From the NCBI GenBank assembly GCA_014529385.2, contig CM043971.1, positions 97,009,485 through 97,073,484 of the forward strand: DNA of 64,000 nucleotides. Reading direction: 5' to 3'. Position numbers and translations under genes: made by a program. The stretch comes from Adiantum capillus-veneris. Its lineage: Eukaryota > Streptophyta > Polypodiopsida > Polypodiales > Pteridaceae. This document shows positions 12,128 to 22,878 of the stretch, piece by piece (within the stretch, counting starts at the first letter, position 1; each line of letters begins with the position of its first letter). The notes under the pieces were generated by a model. The model saw nothing but the letters and a program-made list of their open reading frames with translations. It was not told where the DNA came from and did not search any database.

Positions 12128-14131
12128 TGTCGAGAAATTTGCGGTCTTGCCAGGAAAGCACCGGGCTTATGGCTGTGAGAGTTTGTGAGAGAACTCAACA
12201 AAAACTATATGAAGGAGTTAAACCATAGATGCCATGAAGACTAGGGTTTGGAAAGAAGTTCAATCAAAGAAGACTCACTCTTTCTCTCTCGCACTCACAC
12301 ACACAAAGAAAGAACGCAAAAGAGAATGTCAAAACAATACGAAGATGAAAACATCAAGGCTATGGTCATATCGTATCATGGGTAATATGAAAGGGTTAAT
12401 GGATGAGTTAATGGCATTCAATCTTGGCTTACCAAATAGGCTACGAATTGTTCTTTGGAATTGTAGTTTTGTGCTTACCATAATATATATATTTTGTCTA
12501 GTGATTGGGATTAATTGTGTGTACAAATCCTCTTGGTTCATAGCAAGATAACTACGCTTACATCAAAAGAAAAATTATAGTCTATGAGAGGTAGTATGAT
12601 GGGATCCGGCGATAGAAGTATTTCATTGAGCCTTTCAGGGCCGAAGAGAAACACTATACGTTGTTGAAAGTGTATTTTACGGCTAATCCATACGTTAATT
12701 CTAATAGATCGTACAGAGTGAAAGCGATAGAAATGATCATCATGTGGGTTATTCATCTAGGATAGTATGTGATAAATGTAGATATGAGAGAAGTGAAGAG
12801 ATGAGAAGTTTCCCTCCCAAGCCCTATTCTTGCCCGTAAGCAATAAGGATACTGTGGGGAGAGATGTACCTGTAGCAAAGAGAACCTAGAGAGGATGAAT
12901 TACTAAGAATGAGAGAGATAGGTTTGGTTAAGGAGATGAGATTAGATACATATATATATGTTGGATTAGAGATGAAAATGAAAACAACAAGAAATCAAGA
13001 AAACATCAATGTAGAACACATCTTACTTGAAACCCTTCGGCACCATTATTGATGGGAGAGAGAAGAAGAGTGGATAATTCCACTTTGATTGATACACCAA
13101 GTGCAAGACCTTCTTTGATTAGAGTTGATCTTCCAAGGTTAGCTTGTTGCAAGAATGGCTAGTCTCCCTCTAGGAGAAAGTGTAGGCTAGGGCTTATGTT
13201 AATGGCTAAGTACAATTAGGCATTACTACTCACTCCCTCGAGAATTCCTCTCATCAATGGCTTGAATGCTTGAGTTCCTTCCAAGGAAGAAGAGGTCCCC
13301 CTTTATAGGTGAAGGGAACCCACAAGGGTTTACACAAGAAGAGAGGAGCCAGTGTGAACAGGAATTGGAAAAGTTGGAAATGAGCTGTCCCTGCATGATG
13401 TGGGCAGACTGGGGTCCAGTATTTTGATCATATCTCCTCAACCGTAGCTCCAAATAAAAAAATAAAAATATGGGCAGAAACTTCAGCTCATTAGCTACGA
13501 TTTTCATTTTAAAATCATTCTCCAATTCGGATTGGAACCTTGTGTAAAAAATTCATCAAAATAGGGTCCATTTATGGCAGCAAAAGTTTCATGTGGTCTC
13601 CTTAGCCTTGACTTTCATTTAATTCCCAAGGACACCTCATGCCATATGAAAGCATGACATTTCTCCTTGACAAAGTTTTGTAACCATGCTTGCAATAATG
13701 CATTAAAATAAGTGTATCTTTGAAATCATGCCACCTAGTGTCCCACTAGGATTTGATTCTCTCCTAGTAGCTATTTAAAAAGAAATATAAGAAAAGTATA
13801 AAAAATACATAGAATATATATATATTGGAGTTTACCCTAGATATAGGATCTAGCTAGGGTGTGAGATGATAATGAAATAGTAGAAATAAAGAATCAATGC
13901 TTTTTGCCCCAAGTTAAAGAGGCGGAGCTATTGACACTTTTCCCATAGTATTTTTTGATGGTAAAGTAAGAATACATTACCCTTGAGATAAATAATAAGA
14001 TGAGATAGAAAGCTTATTTTTATACTTACATATGCATATGTACATTATAGGAAATATAATTATGTATCTAAAAAGTTACAAGATAACTCTTGTAGCATGT
14101 GTTCCCACTATGTACATGTCACAGCACGACA
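12128..14131 (-). repeat. Gypsy-1 3' LTR
   Basis: On the minus strand it begins TGTCGTGCTGTGACATG, just after the polypurine tract, and ends AAATTTCTCGACA. At 2,004 bp it is long for a plant gypsy element. It contains two consecutive coding-like modules (12,329-12,756), described separately. Confidence 0.95.
12329..12756 (-). other. Duplicated coding-like module inside the Gypsy-1 3' LTR
   Basis: Two minus-strand frames lie end to end: 12,756-12,538 (72 codons) and 12,541-12,329 (70 codons), overlapping by ATGA. They are diverged repeats of each other: FQQRIVFLFGPERLNEI versus FQRTIRSLFGKPRLNAI, then ILPLIDYNFSFDV versus ILPMIRYDHSLDV. A third related sequence, FQQRIVFMFGP, is in the leader of the unrelated Gypsy-3 at 29,560-29,763. 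The function is unknown. It may be a small upstream protein or a structured RNA module of the transcript leader. Confidence 0.5.
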
Positions 14132-14146
14132 TCCACCCCCTCTAAA
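14132..14146 (-). other. Gypsy-1 polypurine tract
   Basis: On the minus strand, TTAGAGGGGGTGGA lies immediately upstream of the TGTCGTG start of the 3' LTR. Confidence 0.85.
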
Positions 14147-14189
14147 CCTGCACATCCTCCGGTATGTGCCAAATTATTTCTTTGTAAGA

Positions 14190-17100
14190 TCAGCCCTCTT
14201 GTACATCTTCCTTGCTTTCATCTTCACTGGATGATTCCAGAGCTTCATTTTCACTTTGATCTTCATCTGTGTTTTGCTCTTCTTCCTCATCAGCATTTTC
14301 TGGATCATTGTCTCCTCTTCTCTTAAACATTTTGATCCTTTTTCCTGCAATGGAAATCTTTACTTCTGTGCCATCTAGTTCAGACAAGCTATAAGTAGCA
14401 TTTTCATGCACATGTTTTACAACATATGGTCCAAACCATCTTTTTGAAAACTTACGCATGACTGTGTGTTGGTTATCAAGGCTACTATCATACACTAAAA
14501 CCCAGTCACCTTTGTCAATTGCTTTGCTCCTGAGCCGATGTCGCTTATCAAAGTAGTCCTTGTTTTTCAATCTTGAATTTTTGAGTCGTTCTTTTGCAGC
14601 CTCAATGTCTCCAGGTCTTATCTCTAGTTGCCTTATGCGCAATGCAAGGAGATCTTCCCTACTAAGCTCCTCTTGCCAAGGTAGTACATTCCATGTGGGA
14701 ATTGTATCCTCAATTGGCATCACTGGCTTTTGACCATGCATTAGCTCCGCAGGCATGTAGCCAGTTACTGAGCTATGTGTTGTACGATCAGCCCATAAAG
14801 CGTATGGTAACAGTTTTGGCCACTCACCAACTCTTCCTTCGCAAGCCTTGGCCAAAGCTTTGATGATAGGAGGGTGCCCTCTTTCACTCTTTCCATTGCC
14901 TTCAGGGTTGTAAGCTGTAGTAAGAGAAAGCTTGATTCCTAATCTAGAAAAGAACTCCCTTGCTTCTTTGGCATCCAGTTCACCTCTGTCTGCAGTGATC
15001 TTTCCCACACAACCATAACGGCAAATCACCTCATCAAGAAGGAATTTGCACACAGCTTCTGTGGTTTTAGCTCTTAATGCTCTTCCTTCAACCTGATTAG
15101 TTAGGTCCTCTCGTGCAAGAACCAAGTATCTCATCTGTCAGAGTCCTAAAGGCATCGTGACTAGATCCAAAACCCATTTATAGTGCATGGCTAGTGGATA
15201 TGTAGGGTGCAATCCATCACGATGTCGAACATTTGAATACATTTGACAAGTTACACATGACTCTACAAACTGAGATACATCTTTATACATACCCTTCCAC
15301 CAGTATCTTTCTTTCAACTTGGAGAAGGTTGCCCACACACCCCTGTGTCCAGCCCATAGACTCTCATGAAACTCTTGCATGAGCTTTACTTGAGTCTCTT
15401 TTTTACATATAACCCGTTGTGGTGTAGCACCCTTTTGTTTAGGATGCTTCCACAAGTAACCATCCCTTAAAAAGTACCCATATGCTTTCCTGCGTATCCT
15501 CTTGAATTCTTGTTCAGACCAATCATCCTGTTTTGTTAGAGTACTCAAGTACCTTCCAATAGAAAGCCAATCACCTTCATAAAGATCTTTCAAGAACAAT
15601 TCAAGTGAATTAGTCATGCAGACATTGTTACCTTTGACATGAGAGATAGAATAGAATTTTGTGCCTACATCATCTCCCTCATCAATCATTTGTGACTCAT
15701 CTTCATACCTTGCCCTGATAGCATATCTGCCACTGTATTGTCTTTACCTGCAATGTGCTTAAACTCGGGATTTAAGGACTTAATGTAGGCAATCCACCGC
15801 AACATAGCAATGTCTGGTGTTGAGCAGCTTGTAATCATCCCAAGAAGTGGTAGACAATCTGTTTCTACAACCACACATGCACCAATTAGGTATTCTTTCC
15901 CACTTTTCAAGGCTGTAACCATACCCCATAACTCTCTCTTTATCTGTGGATAGTTTCTTTGGCGAGCACTTAGTACCTTTGCTCCAAATCTTACCACATA
16001 CCTGTGTCCTTCTTTGTCATCTTGCCCTATTGCCCATCCAATCCCTGTAGGACTGGTATCTACTATCACAATCACTGGCCTTTGACACTCATAGTCTACC
16101 TTTCTCAAAGTCGTTGGTGACTGGAGTAACTCCTTTAGCTTTTTCATGGATTATACATGTGCTTCTGTCCATTTAAACTTTTGATTCTTTCTAAGCAGCT
16201 GATAAAGAGGATCAGCTACATGTGCATAATGTGGAATCCAAATAACATAGAAGACACATGCTCCCAGAAACCTTCTAACCTCAGTGATGCTAGTGCATGT
16301 TTCTTTCATTCTTTGGATGGCATCTACCTTTGATGGACAAGGTTTCCTACCATATGGCCCGCACATGTGCCCCACAATGAGCACCTTATTGACACCAAAC
16401 ATAGACTTTTTCCCTGACAATGTAAGATTCACTTCTTCCAACCTAGACAAAATTTTATCACAATCATTTATGTGATTTACCACAAACCTGCGACATCCCT
16501 TGAGATCCAAAGCTTCATCTTTGTCACTTTCTTCACATCCTTTGATAGGCAAATCATCAATGAAAGGCATTGTGATTTGAGGAATAAAGTCACGTAAGAC
16601 CTTATTCATCCCATTCATCATATGTGCAACCGAGTTGGTTGCTCCCTGTGGCAAGGTACACATCCTTACCAAACCCAAAGGTGTCCTCATGGTTGTCAAG
16701 TCTCTGCTTTCGATTGCAAGCTGAAATTGATCATACCCTGAGTAGAGATCCCCCATTGAGTAGATTGCCCTCCCTGCAAACGCCTCTGCAAATTCATCCA
16801 CAATTGGACCTGTTCCTACATTTCTAATTGTCACCTTGTTCACTGGTTGCATATCTTGGATGAAGCATAGAGAACCATTCTTCTTTGTAACTGTGAACCA
16901 CCTGTTTCAGTATGGAGCACAAGAAGGCTCCAAGATTCCCATTTTGATTTTCTCATTCAGTAGCTCTACTAACTTTGGCAAATGAGCCTTTGGAACCGGA
17001 ATAGGCCGCAGATTCCAAGGCACATGAGGTATTGTGAAAATTACCATAGGAGCTACAATATAAGGATCAACACATCCTATCTCATGTGGCTCAAATGCAA

Positions 17101-17715
17101 AAGCCTTACCATGCTTTGAAAGCATTTCTTTGAAGCACTTTGTCTCCTCCTGTGTTAGAAACTCCTCGCAACCAATCTGCAACTCTTGAAAAGACTCCTT
17201 TGTGAAGGTATGCCCGATCTTTTTAGGATTCCGCAAACTTGGTTGTAAAGAAGCCTGTTCAATCTTTTCCCTGTTGTTGGGTGGTAAGGGTGAAGCTACT
17301 GGTTTCACCTTCTTTGCTACACTCTTGTATTTAGTTTCAACATGGACTTCTGGGCCTACTGTTTGGCTTTCTTTAAAGGCTTCTATTACTTGATACATTT
17401 CCATAGAGCAAACTTCCACAACTTCATTTTCAAGATGCAAACTAGACCTCATTATAGCATCAAGCTCACCCATAGTATCTACAAAAGAAACTTGTTCACA
17501 CAAACCCAAAACATTTTCAGTAGGCTCTAGCAACCCACTCTTTTTCATGCCTATTTGTACATTATGCACATATTGCTTCTCACATCTCTTCAAATCTTCA
17601 AGTTTTGTAAAACATACTGATCCATTCTTTGTTACCAAGGAGCTCGTTGAAAATGCTTCACCTATTTTTGGATCAGGCGAGACCCTTTTTCTTTCTGTAC
17701 CACTGCAATCCCGCT
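14190..17715 (-). pseudogene. Gypsy-1 pol: RT, RNase H, integrase (broken frame)
   Basis: The pol frame is open from the gag overlap through 17,638-16,907 (N-terminal RT with YIVAPMVIFTIPHVPWNLRP). An internal TGA near 16,904 replaces a Ser-type codon. RT fingers and palm follow at 16,852-16,151 (FAGRAIYSMGDLYSGYDQF, catalytic FIDDLPIKG near 16,550). A TAA at 16,148-16,150 stands where the related copy at 53.1 kb has AAA. RNase H at 16,147-15,686 has Asp in IVDTSPTGIG, Glu in IKRELWG and Asp in VETDCLPLL. A one-base deletion near 15,711 (the related copy keeps TCAAGGGC) shifts to the last frame: the integrase zinc finger (CVTCQMY) and core with Asp in ITADRGELD and Glu in YNPEGNGKSERG, then an acidic tail ending at 14,190. 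Four lesions make it non-functional. Confidence 0.93.
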
Positions 17716-17740
17716 TTACAATGGTACTTGGCCAAAACCC
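17697..17740 (-). promoter_or_regulatory. Candidate -1 ribosomal frameshift signal between gag and pol
   Basis: Reading the minus strand: the heptamer GGGTTTT (17,740-17,734) lies in gag phase as G GGT TTT, matching X XXY YYZ. A 6-nt spacer (17,733-17,728) follows. Then GTACCATTG (17,727-17,719) can pair with CAGTGGTAC (17,705-17,697) in a 9-bp stem containing one G-U pair, with a 13-nt loop. The gag stop TAA (17,718-17,716) lies at the loop start. The pol frame is exactly the -1 frame and is open across this point. All parts of a classical retroviral frameshift site are therefore present at the expected spacing. No experimental support is available. Confidence 0.72.
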
Positions 17741-20103
17741 ATCATTTCTCTATGATCATGAAACTCTTTGCTCACCTTTGGTAGAGGATGTTCTCTGAGG
17801 TTGTCACGATTTCTTTCATGGTTTACACAAACCGTGAGGAATTGGACAGCACGTTTACCATCTTTGCTACGTATCCTAGCATATGCTGAACCATCGTCCA
17901 TTACCTTTGTTTCCATTCGAACTCCCACAATGTAGGGCTGTCCAAGGATGAGATGATATGAAGATGTATCATGGACAAAGAAGTTTTGGTCAATCTTTAC
18001 ATCACCTATTGTTACCTTCACACCTGGACATGCTGCATACAATTCACCGGATGAATTGTTTGCCACTTTTACCATCCAGCCATGATCTGTGTCCATCGGC
18101 CATTTGCACTTGTTGTAGAGACTCTTTGACATTATGTTTATTTCCGAACCATGGTCAATCAAGGCAACAAATGGCTCTTCAAGATCACCTACCTTGACCA
18201 AAGTTTCTGTAGTAGCCCTTGCCCAATGACTTCGTGAATAGTAACTCCTAGGAATATCTTCAACTTCTTCATCATCATTTGAGAAATACACTTGCTTCAC
18301 TCTCCCACTAGATTGGTAGCATCCTACCACAGCTCCATCATTCTCCTTATTTTGCAGTTGCATCCCTTGTGTCTTTGAGGTTTCCCCTTCAACTTGTGGA
18401 TGAGAAACTTCAGCAAGGGTTTGCCTCTTTCTCTTGATGATGTCAATGATCTCCTCATGGAATTCACGCTTTGCAATGCCAAGAACTTCTCCCAGAGTAA
18501 ACTCAATCTTGCTATTCAAGATCCTTTCCTCCAAGACTTTCTTTAAATCTGTAGCAACCTCAATATCAGATTGTAGTTTATAAGTTGGGCCTTTTGTCTT
18601 ACCTTTCGTTGACTCTTTCTTCTTTCCTGTTGTAGACTCCTCCATGAGTACTTCAGGTGGAGATGCTCCTTGTGTTGAGGGTGTTTGAGAAGGCATTGTG
18701 TCGCTTCTTCCCCCACTTCTAGAAGCTCTTTTTGATGGTCCTTCATCAGCATTCTCACGTCTGCGCTTCTCTTCTACAGTTGCCTCATTTTGTTGGCATT
18801 TTGTAATGTAGGCATGCACTGACAATGAGTCCACTGGGTCATTCCATCCTGTTTCTAGACGTATGCAATCACCTGCTTCATGTAGAATCTCTTTTGTAAG
18901 TTTTCCCTTTGTAGCTAATTGCATGACATTTGGCCAAATTTGACCATGATGGTCACTCACTTCTTCATCACAAAAATGTTCAATTTTTACTCCATAAGTA
19001 GCTGCTTCAACTAAAGAGGTGGCATGCTTGGTTGCCATATCTTCAACTAAGGTTTGCATTCCCCCCTTCCCAAAGTTAGTTCTCAAGGGTAGACCTGTCT
19101 CTCTTAAGTGGATTTTACCATCCTTAAAAAAGACAACATCTTTTGACAAAGCATCACTAAAATCATCACAATCCCTTCTTACATGGTTTGTACTATCACA
19201 CCAAATACATCTATTCACAAATCCTTCTTTGGGCTGTTGTCTTTGTCTAGGAAGTGGCCCTGATGGTTGGCATTTTTCTTCAAGCTTTGCAAACTTCACC
19301 TTCAAGTCACGCATTCCCTCCACAAGCTCATCTAGCATGGACTCATCAAACTTAGGAGAGATAAAATTAGGCTTTACCATTTTGTCAGAAGTTGAGGTGG
19401 AAGGACTTGTAGTGTTTACTACCATCTTGTCCCTTCTTCTTTGTCGTTTGGCAAGCAGTGAGACAGCACCTTCAACCTCATTCCAGTCGGTCTTTGGTCC
19501 TTGCTCAGCAGCTTTATCTTCAAGAAGAAGCTCCAAATTTTCTTGAAACTCTTTACCTACAGCTTGTAAGAAAAGATCTGTCTTCTCTGCATCTAGTGTG
19601 GCCCTTTCTGTCCTAGTGAGTTGTGCATAGCGCCGCTCAAATTCCCTAAGTAGCTCTGTTATTGATAGTCCTTGCTTTGGCTTGACTACCCATTCTAAGA
19701 ATGTCCTTTTGGTCACTCTCTCAGAGTCCTCCATGAAATATTCCTCTTTTAAAGCTACTTTGAGTTCTTCCCAATTTCTCCCATGCCCATCTTTAATTGC
19801 CCTAACATGCTCCCTAATTTCTGGAGCAACAACTAGCTCAAAGCTTTGAATCATCTCACCTTCTGACACGCGATGCAGGTCCATCTCCTTCACATACTCG
19901 CGTAAGTACTTGGTTACATCTTTTCCATTGAACTGATTCATTCTGTTGACGACCGCTTGTATGGCCTTCGTTGCTGAAATCTCCCTTCTTTCAGTAGCAT
20001 GTTGTTGTTGCATGAACATTGCAAATGCTTGAAACATTTGCATTGTTGTTGGGCCAAAATGCATACCCTGTTGCTCAACATGATCACCCATGGTTACCCA
20101 CAA
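17716..20103 (-). CDS. Gypsy-1 gag-protease, intact 795-codon frame
   Basis: Start at the first ATG, 42 bp downstream of the 5' LTR; a second ATG (M5, giving MGDHVEQQGMHFG) is equally possible. Regions: gag/capsid (about residues 20-215), CCHC knuckle C-x2-C-x4-H-x4-C within CIWCDSTNHVRRDC (19,168-19,209), a lysine/serine-rich linker, and an aspartic-protease domain with VALIDHGSEINIM (about 18,139-18,175). The active site is Asp-His-Gly rather than the usual Asp-Ser/Thr-Gly, which is an oddity. Downstream, SYHLILGQPYI resembles the second conserved protease motif (hydrophobic-hydrophobic-Gly). The frame ends in TAA inside the proposed frameshift stem; pol follows in the -1 frame. It is the only intact large frame of this element. 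Confidence 0.92.
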   Translation of the reverse strand: MWVTMGDHVEQQGMHFGPTTMQMFQAFAMFMQQQHATERREISATKAIQAVVNRMNQFNGKDVTKYLREYVKEMDLHRVSEGEMIQSFELVVAPEIREHVRAIKDGHGRNWEELKVALKEEYFMEDSERVTKRTFLEWVVKPKQGLSITELLREFERRYAQLTRTERATLDAEKTDLFLQAVGKEFQENLELLLEDKAAEQGPKTDWNEVEGAVSLLAKRQRRRDKMVVNTTSPSTSTSDKMVKPNFISPKFDESMLDELVEGMRDLKVKFAKLEEKCQPSGPLPRQRQQPKEGFVNRCIWCDSTNHVRRDCDDFSDALSKDVVFFKDGKIHLRETGLPLRTNFGKGGMQTLVEDMATKHATSLVEAATYGVKIEHFCDEEVSDHHGQIWPNVMQLATKGKLTKEILHEAGDCIRLETGWNDPVDSLSVHAYITKCQQNEATVEEKRRRENADEGPSKRASRSGGRSDTMPSQTPSTQGASPPEVLMEESTTGKKKESTKGKTKGPTYKLQSDIEVATDLKKVLEERILNSKIEFTLGEVLGIAKREFHEEIIDIIKRKRQTLAEVSHPQVEGETSKTQGMQLQNKENDGAVVGCYQSSGRVKQVYFSNDDEEVEDIPRSYYSRSHWARATTETLVKVGDLEEPFVALIDHGSEINIMSKSLYNKCKWPMDTDHGWMVKVANNSSGELYAACPGVKVTIGDVKIDQNFFVHDTSSYHLILGQPYIVGVRMETKVMDDGSAYARIRSKDGKRAVQFLTVCVNHERNRDNLREHPLPKVSKEFHDHREMMGFGQVPL

Positions 20104-20124
20104 ACTCTCACCCTAGCAGATTCA

Positions 20125-20138
20125 CGTCTGGTTCACCA
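20125..20138 (-). other. Gypsy-1 primer-binding site
   Basis: On the minus strand, TGGTGAACCAGACG lies 6 nt after the 5' LTR end. It starts with the TGG expected opposite a tRNA CCA end. I cannot name the tRNA. Confidence 0.65.
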
Positions 20139-20144
20139 AAAATA

Positions 20145-22151
20145 TGTCGAGAAATTTACGGTCTTGCCAGGAAAGCACCGGGCTTATGGCTGTGAGAGTT
20201 TGTGAGAGAACTCAACAAAAACTATATGAAGGAGTTAAACCATAGATGCCATGAAGACTAGGGTTTGGAAATAAGTTCAATCAAAGAAGACTCACTCTTT
20301 CTCTCTTGCACTCACACACACAAAGAAAGAACGCAAAAGAGAATGTCAAAACAATACGAAGATGAAAACATCAAGGCTATGGTCATATCGTATCATGGGT
20401 AATATGAAAGGGTTAATGGATGAGTTAATGGCATTCAATTTTGGCTGACCAAATAGGCTACGAATTGTTCTTTGGAATTGTAGTTTTGTGCTTACCATAA
20501 TATATATATTTTGTCTAGTGATTGGGATTAATTGTGTGTACAAATCCTCTTGGTTCATAGCAAGATAACTACGCTTACATCAAAAGAAAAATTATAGTCT
20601 ATGAGAGGTAGTATGATGGGATCCGGCGATAGAAGTATTTCATTGAGCCTTTCAGGGCCGAAGAGAAACACTATACGTTGTTGAAAGTGTATTTTACGGC
20701 TAATCCATACGTTAATTCTAATAGATCGTACAGAGTGAAAGCGATAGAAATGATCATCATGTGGGTTATTCATCTAGGATAGTATGTGATAAATGTAGAT
20801 ATGAGAGAAGTGAAGAGATGAGAAGTTTCCCACCCAAGCCCTATTCTTGCCCGTAAGCAATAAGGATACTGCGGGGAGAGATGTACCTGTAGCAAAGAGA
20901 ACCTAGAGAGGATGAATTACTAAGAATGAGAGAGATAGGTTTGGTTAAGGAGATGAGATTAGATACATATATATATATGTTGGATTAGAGATGAAAATGA
21001 AAACAACAAGAAATCAAGAAAACATCAATGTAGAACACATCTTACTTGAAACCCTTCGGCACCATTATTGATGGGAGAGAGAAGAAGAGTGGATAATTCC
21101 ACTTTGATTGATACACCAAGTGCAAGACCTTCTTTGATTAGAGTTGATCTTCCAAGGTTAGCTTGTTGCAAGAATGGCTAGTCTCCCTCTAGGAGAAAGT
21201 GTAGGCTTGGGCTTATGTTAATGGCTAAGTACAATTAGGCATTACTACTCACTCCCTCGAGAATTCCTCTCATCAATGTCTTGAATGCTTGAGTTCCTTC
21301 CAAGGAAGAAGAGGTCCCCTTTTATAGGTGAAGGGAACCCACAAGGGTTTACACAAGAAGAGAGGAGCCAGTGTGAACAGGAATTGGAAAAGTTGGAAAT
21401 GAGCTGTCCCTGCATGATGTGGGCAGACTGGGGTCCAGTATTTTGATCATATCTCCTCAACCGTAGCTCCAAATAGAAAAATAAAAATATGGGCAGAAAC
21501 TTCAGCTCATTAGCTACGAGTTTCATTTTAAAATCATTCTCCAATTCGGATTGGAACCTTGTGTAAAAAATTCATCAAAATAAGGTCCATTTATGACAGC
21601 AAAAGTCTTCATGTGGTCTCCTTAGCCTTGACTTTCATTTAATTCCCAAGGACACCTCATGCCATATGAAAGCATGACATTTCTCCTTGACAAAGTTTTG
21701 TAACCATGCTTGCAATAATGCATTAAAATAAGTGTATCTTTGAAATCATGCCACCTAGTGTCCCACTAGGATTTGATTCTCTCCTAGTAGCTATTTAAAA
21801 AGAAATATAAGAAAAGTATAAAAAATACATAGAATATATATATATTGGAGTTTACCCTAGATATAGGATCTAGCTAGGGTGTGAGATGATAATGAAATAG
21901 TAGAAATAAAGAATCAATGCTTTTTGCCCCAAGTTAAAGAGGCGGAGCTATTGACACTTTTCCCATAGTATTTTTTGATGGTAAAGTAAGAATACATTAC
22001 CCTTGAGATAAATAATAAGATGAGATAGAAAGCTTATTTTTATACTTACATATGCATATGTACATTATAGGAAATATAATTATGTATCTAAAAAGTTACA
22101 AGATAACTCTTGTAGCATGTGTTTCCACTATGTACATGTCACAGCACGACA
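20145..22151 (-). repeat. Gypsy-1 5' LTR
   Basis: 2,007 bp, nearly identical to the 3' LTR, with substitutions scattered and a 2-bp expansion of a TA run near 20,967. It holds the same duplicated coding-like module (20,346-20,773), 240-670 bp upstream of gag. It is followed at 22,152 by the ACGT target duplication. The 718 bp from 22,156 to 22,873 contain no gene that I can see. Confidence 0.95.
20346..20773 (-). other. Duplicated coding-like module inside the Gypsy-1 5' LTR
   Basis: Second copy of the module described at 12,329-12,756. Both frames are preserved, with one or two amino-acid differences (for example FGQPKLNAI versus FGKPRLNAI), and the ATGA overlap of the two frames is kept. 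In the 5' LTR it would lie in or near the transcript leader upstream of gag. Confidence 0.5.
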
Positions 22152-22878
22152 ACGTGCGGGAAGAGAGAGGAGAGAGAGGATCTATTTTAGGTCTTTCCCT
22201 TGGCGAGGGGATCTGGCGAGATTTCGTTTAATGAGAGCGTGTAGATGGAGCCACAACAATCTAGGCTAATTTTGCAAAATAATATTGTAAGCTATTTATA
22301 TATGATTTCGTATGGGTGAAAAGTCATAGAATACAACCAAGTTACTGAAGTGTAGTAAACCAATGATGTGAGCCAATTCAAAAACATTTGGTGGAGATTT
22401 TGAGATAGTATGTACTTTTGAACCACCTATTGGTCGATCTTCAATGAGTTTTCAAACTCTAGTACTTAGCAAGATGCATAGAAACAATATGTATACCCCC
22501 ACAAAATGTATAGAAAATAGAAAGTTCGGACTTTCATAGTTTGACCTAGCATATATGAAACATATCCAACAATAAACAAGGCATTAATCAACGTTTTAGG
22601 AAGAGCATGAGATGTCATATAGTGGAGTATTTAACACTAGATTAGTTACATCACACTTTTATGTCCTCAAAAACTTGTGTCCACTTCACTCAGTATTCAC
22701 AGTATCATTATTTGGATCTATTCGACAACCCATTAATTAATTTTGCGTTGAGATTCTAAGCATCTTTTAAATCTCGAAGGAAAAGGGCTCGTAGTTTCGA
22801 TTCACGTGTGCACTCCGTCCCCCAATCTCGGTCTATGCAAACCCCATCGCCTGTGACTCCTGCTACTTGCTTTGCGTC

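Larger units (their letters stand above)
12128..22151 (-). mobile_element. Ty3/gypsy LTR retrotransposon with 2.0-kb LTRs (Gypsy-1)
   Basis: A minus-strand element of 10.0 kb. LTRs lie at 12,128-14,131 (3' LTR) and 20,145-22,151 (5' LTR), with TG...CA ends, and differ at about 1% of sites by eye. ACGT flanks both outer ends (12,124-12,127 and 22,152-22,155), giving a 4-bp target duplication. Order along the minus strand is LTR, primer site, gag, protease, (frameshift) reverse transcriptase, RNase H, integrase, polypurine tract, LTR. RT-RNaseH-integrase order defines gypsy. The RT motifs (FADEFAEAFAGRAIYS-like region, FIDDLPIKG) recall, from memory, a gypsy group abundant in basidiomycete fungi and also present in plants. 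pol is broken by two nonsense codons and one frameshift. Confidence 0.96.

Noticed and set aside
13226-13525. 99-codon minus-strand frame in the Gypsy-1 LTR (and 21,245-21,544)
   Set aside because: It is preserved in both LTRs simply because they are nearly identical. There is no similarity to the other elements and no protein-like motif.
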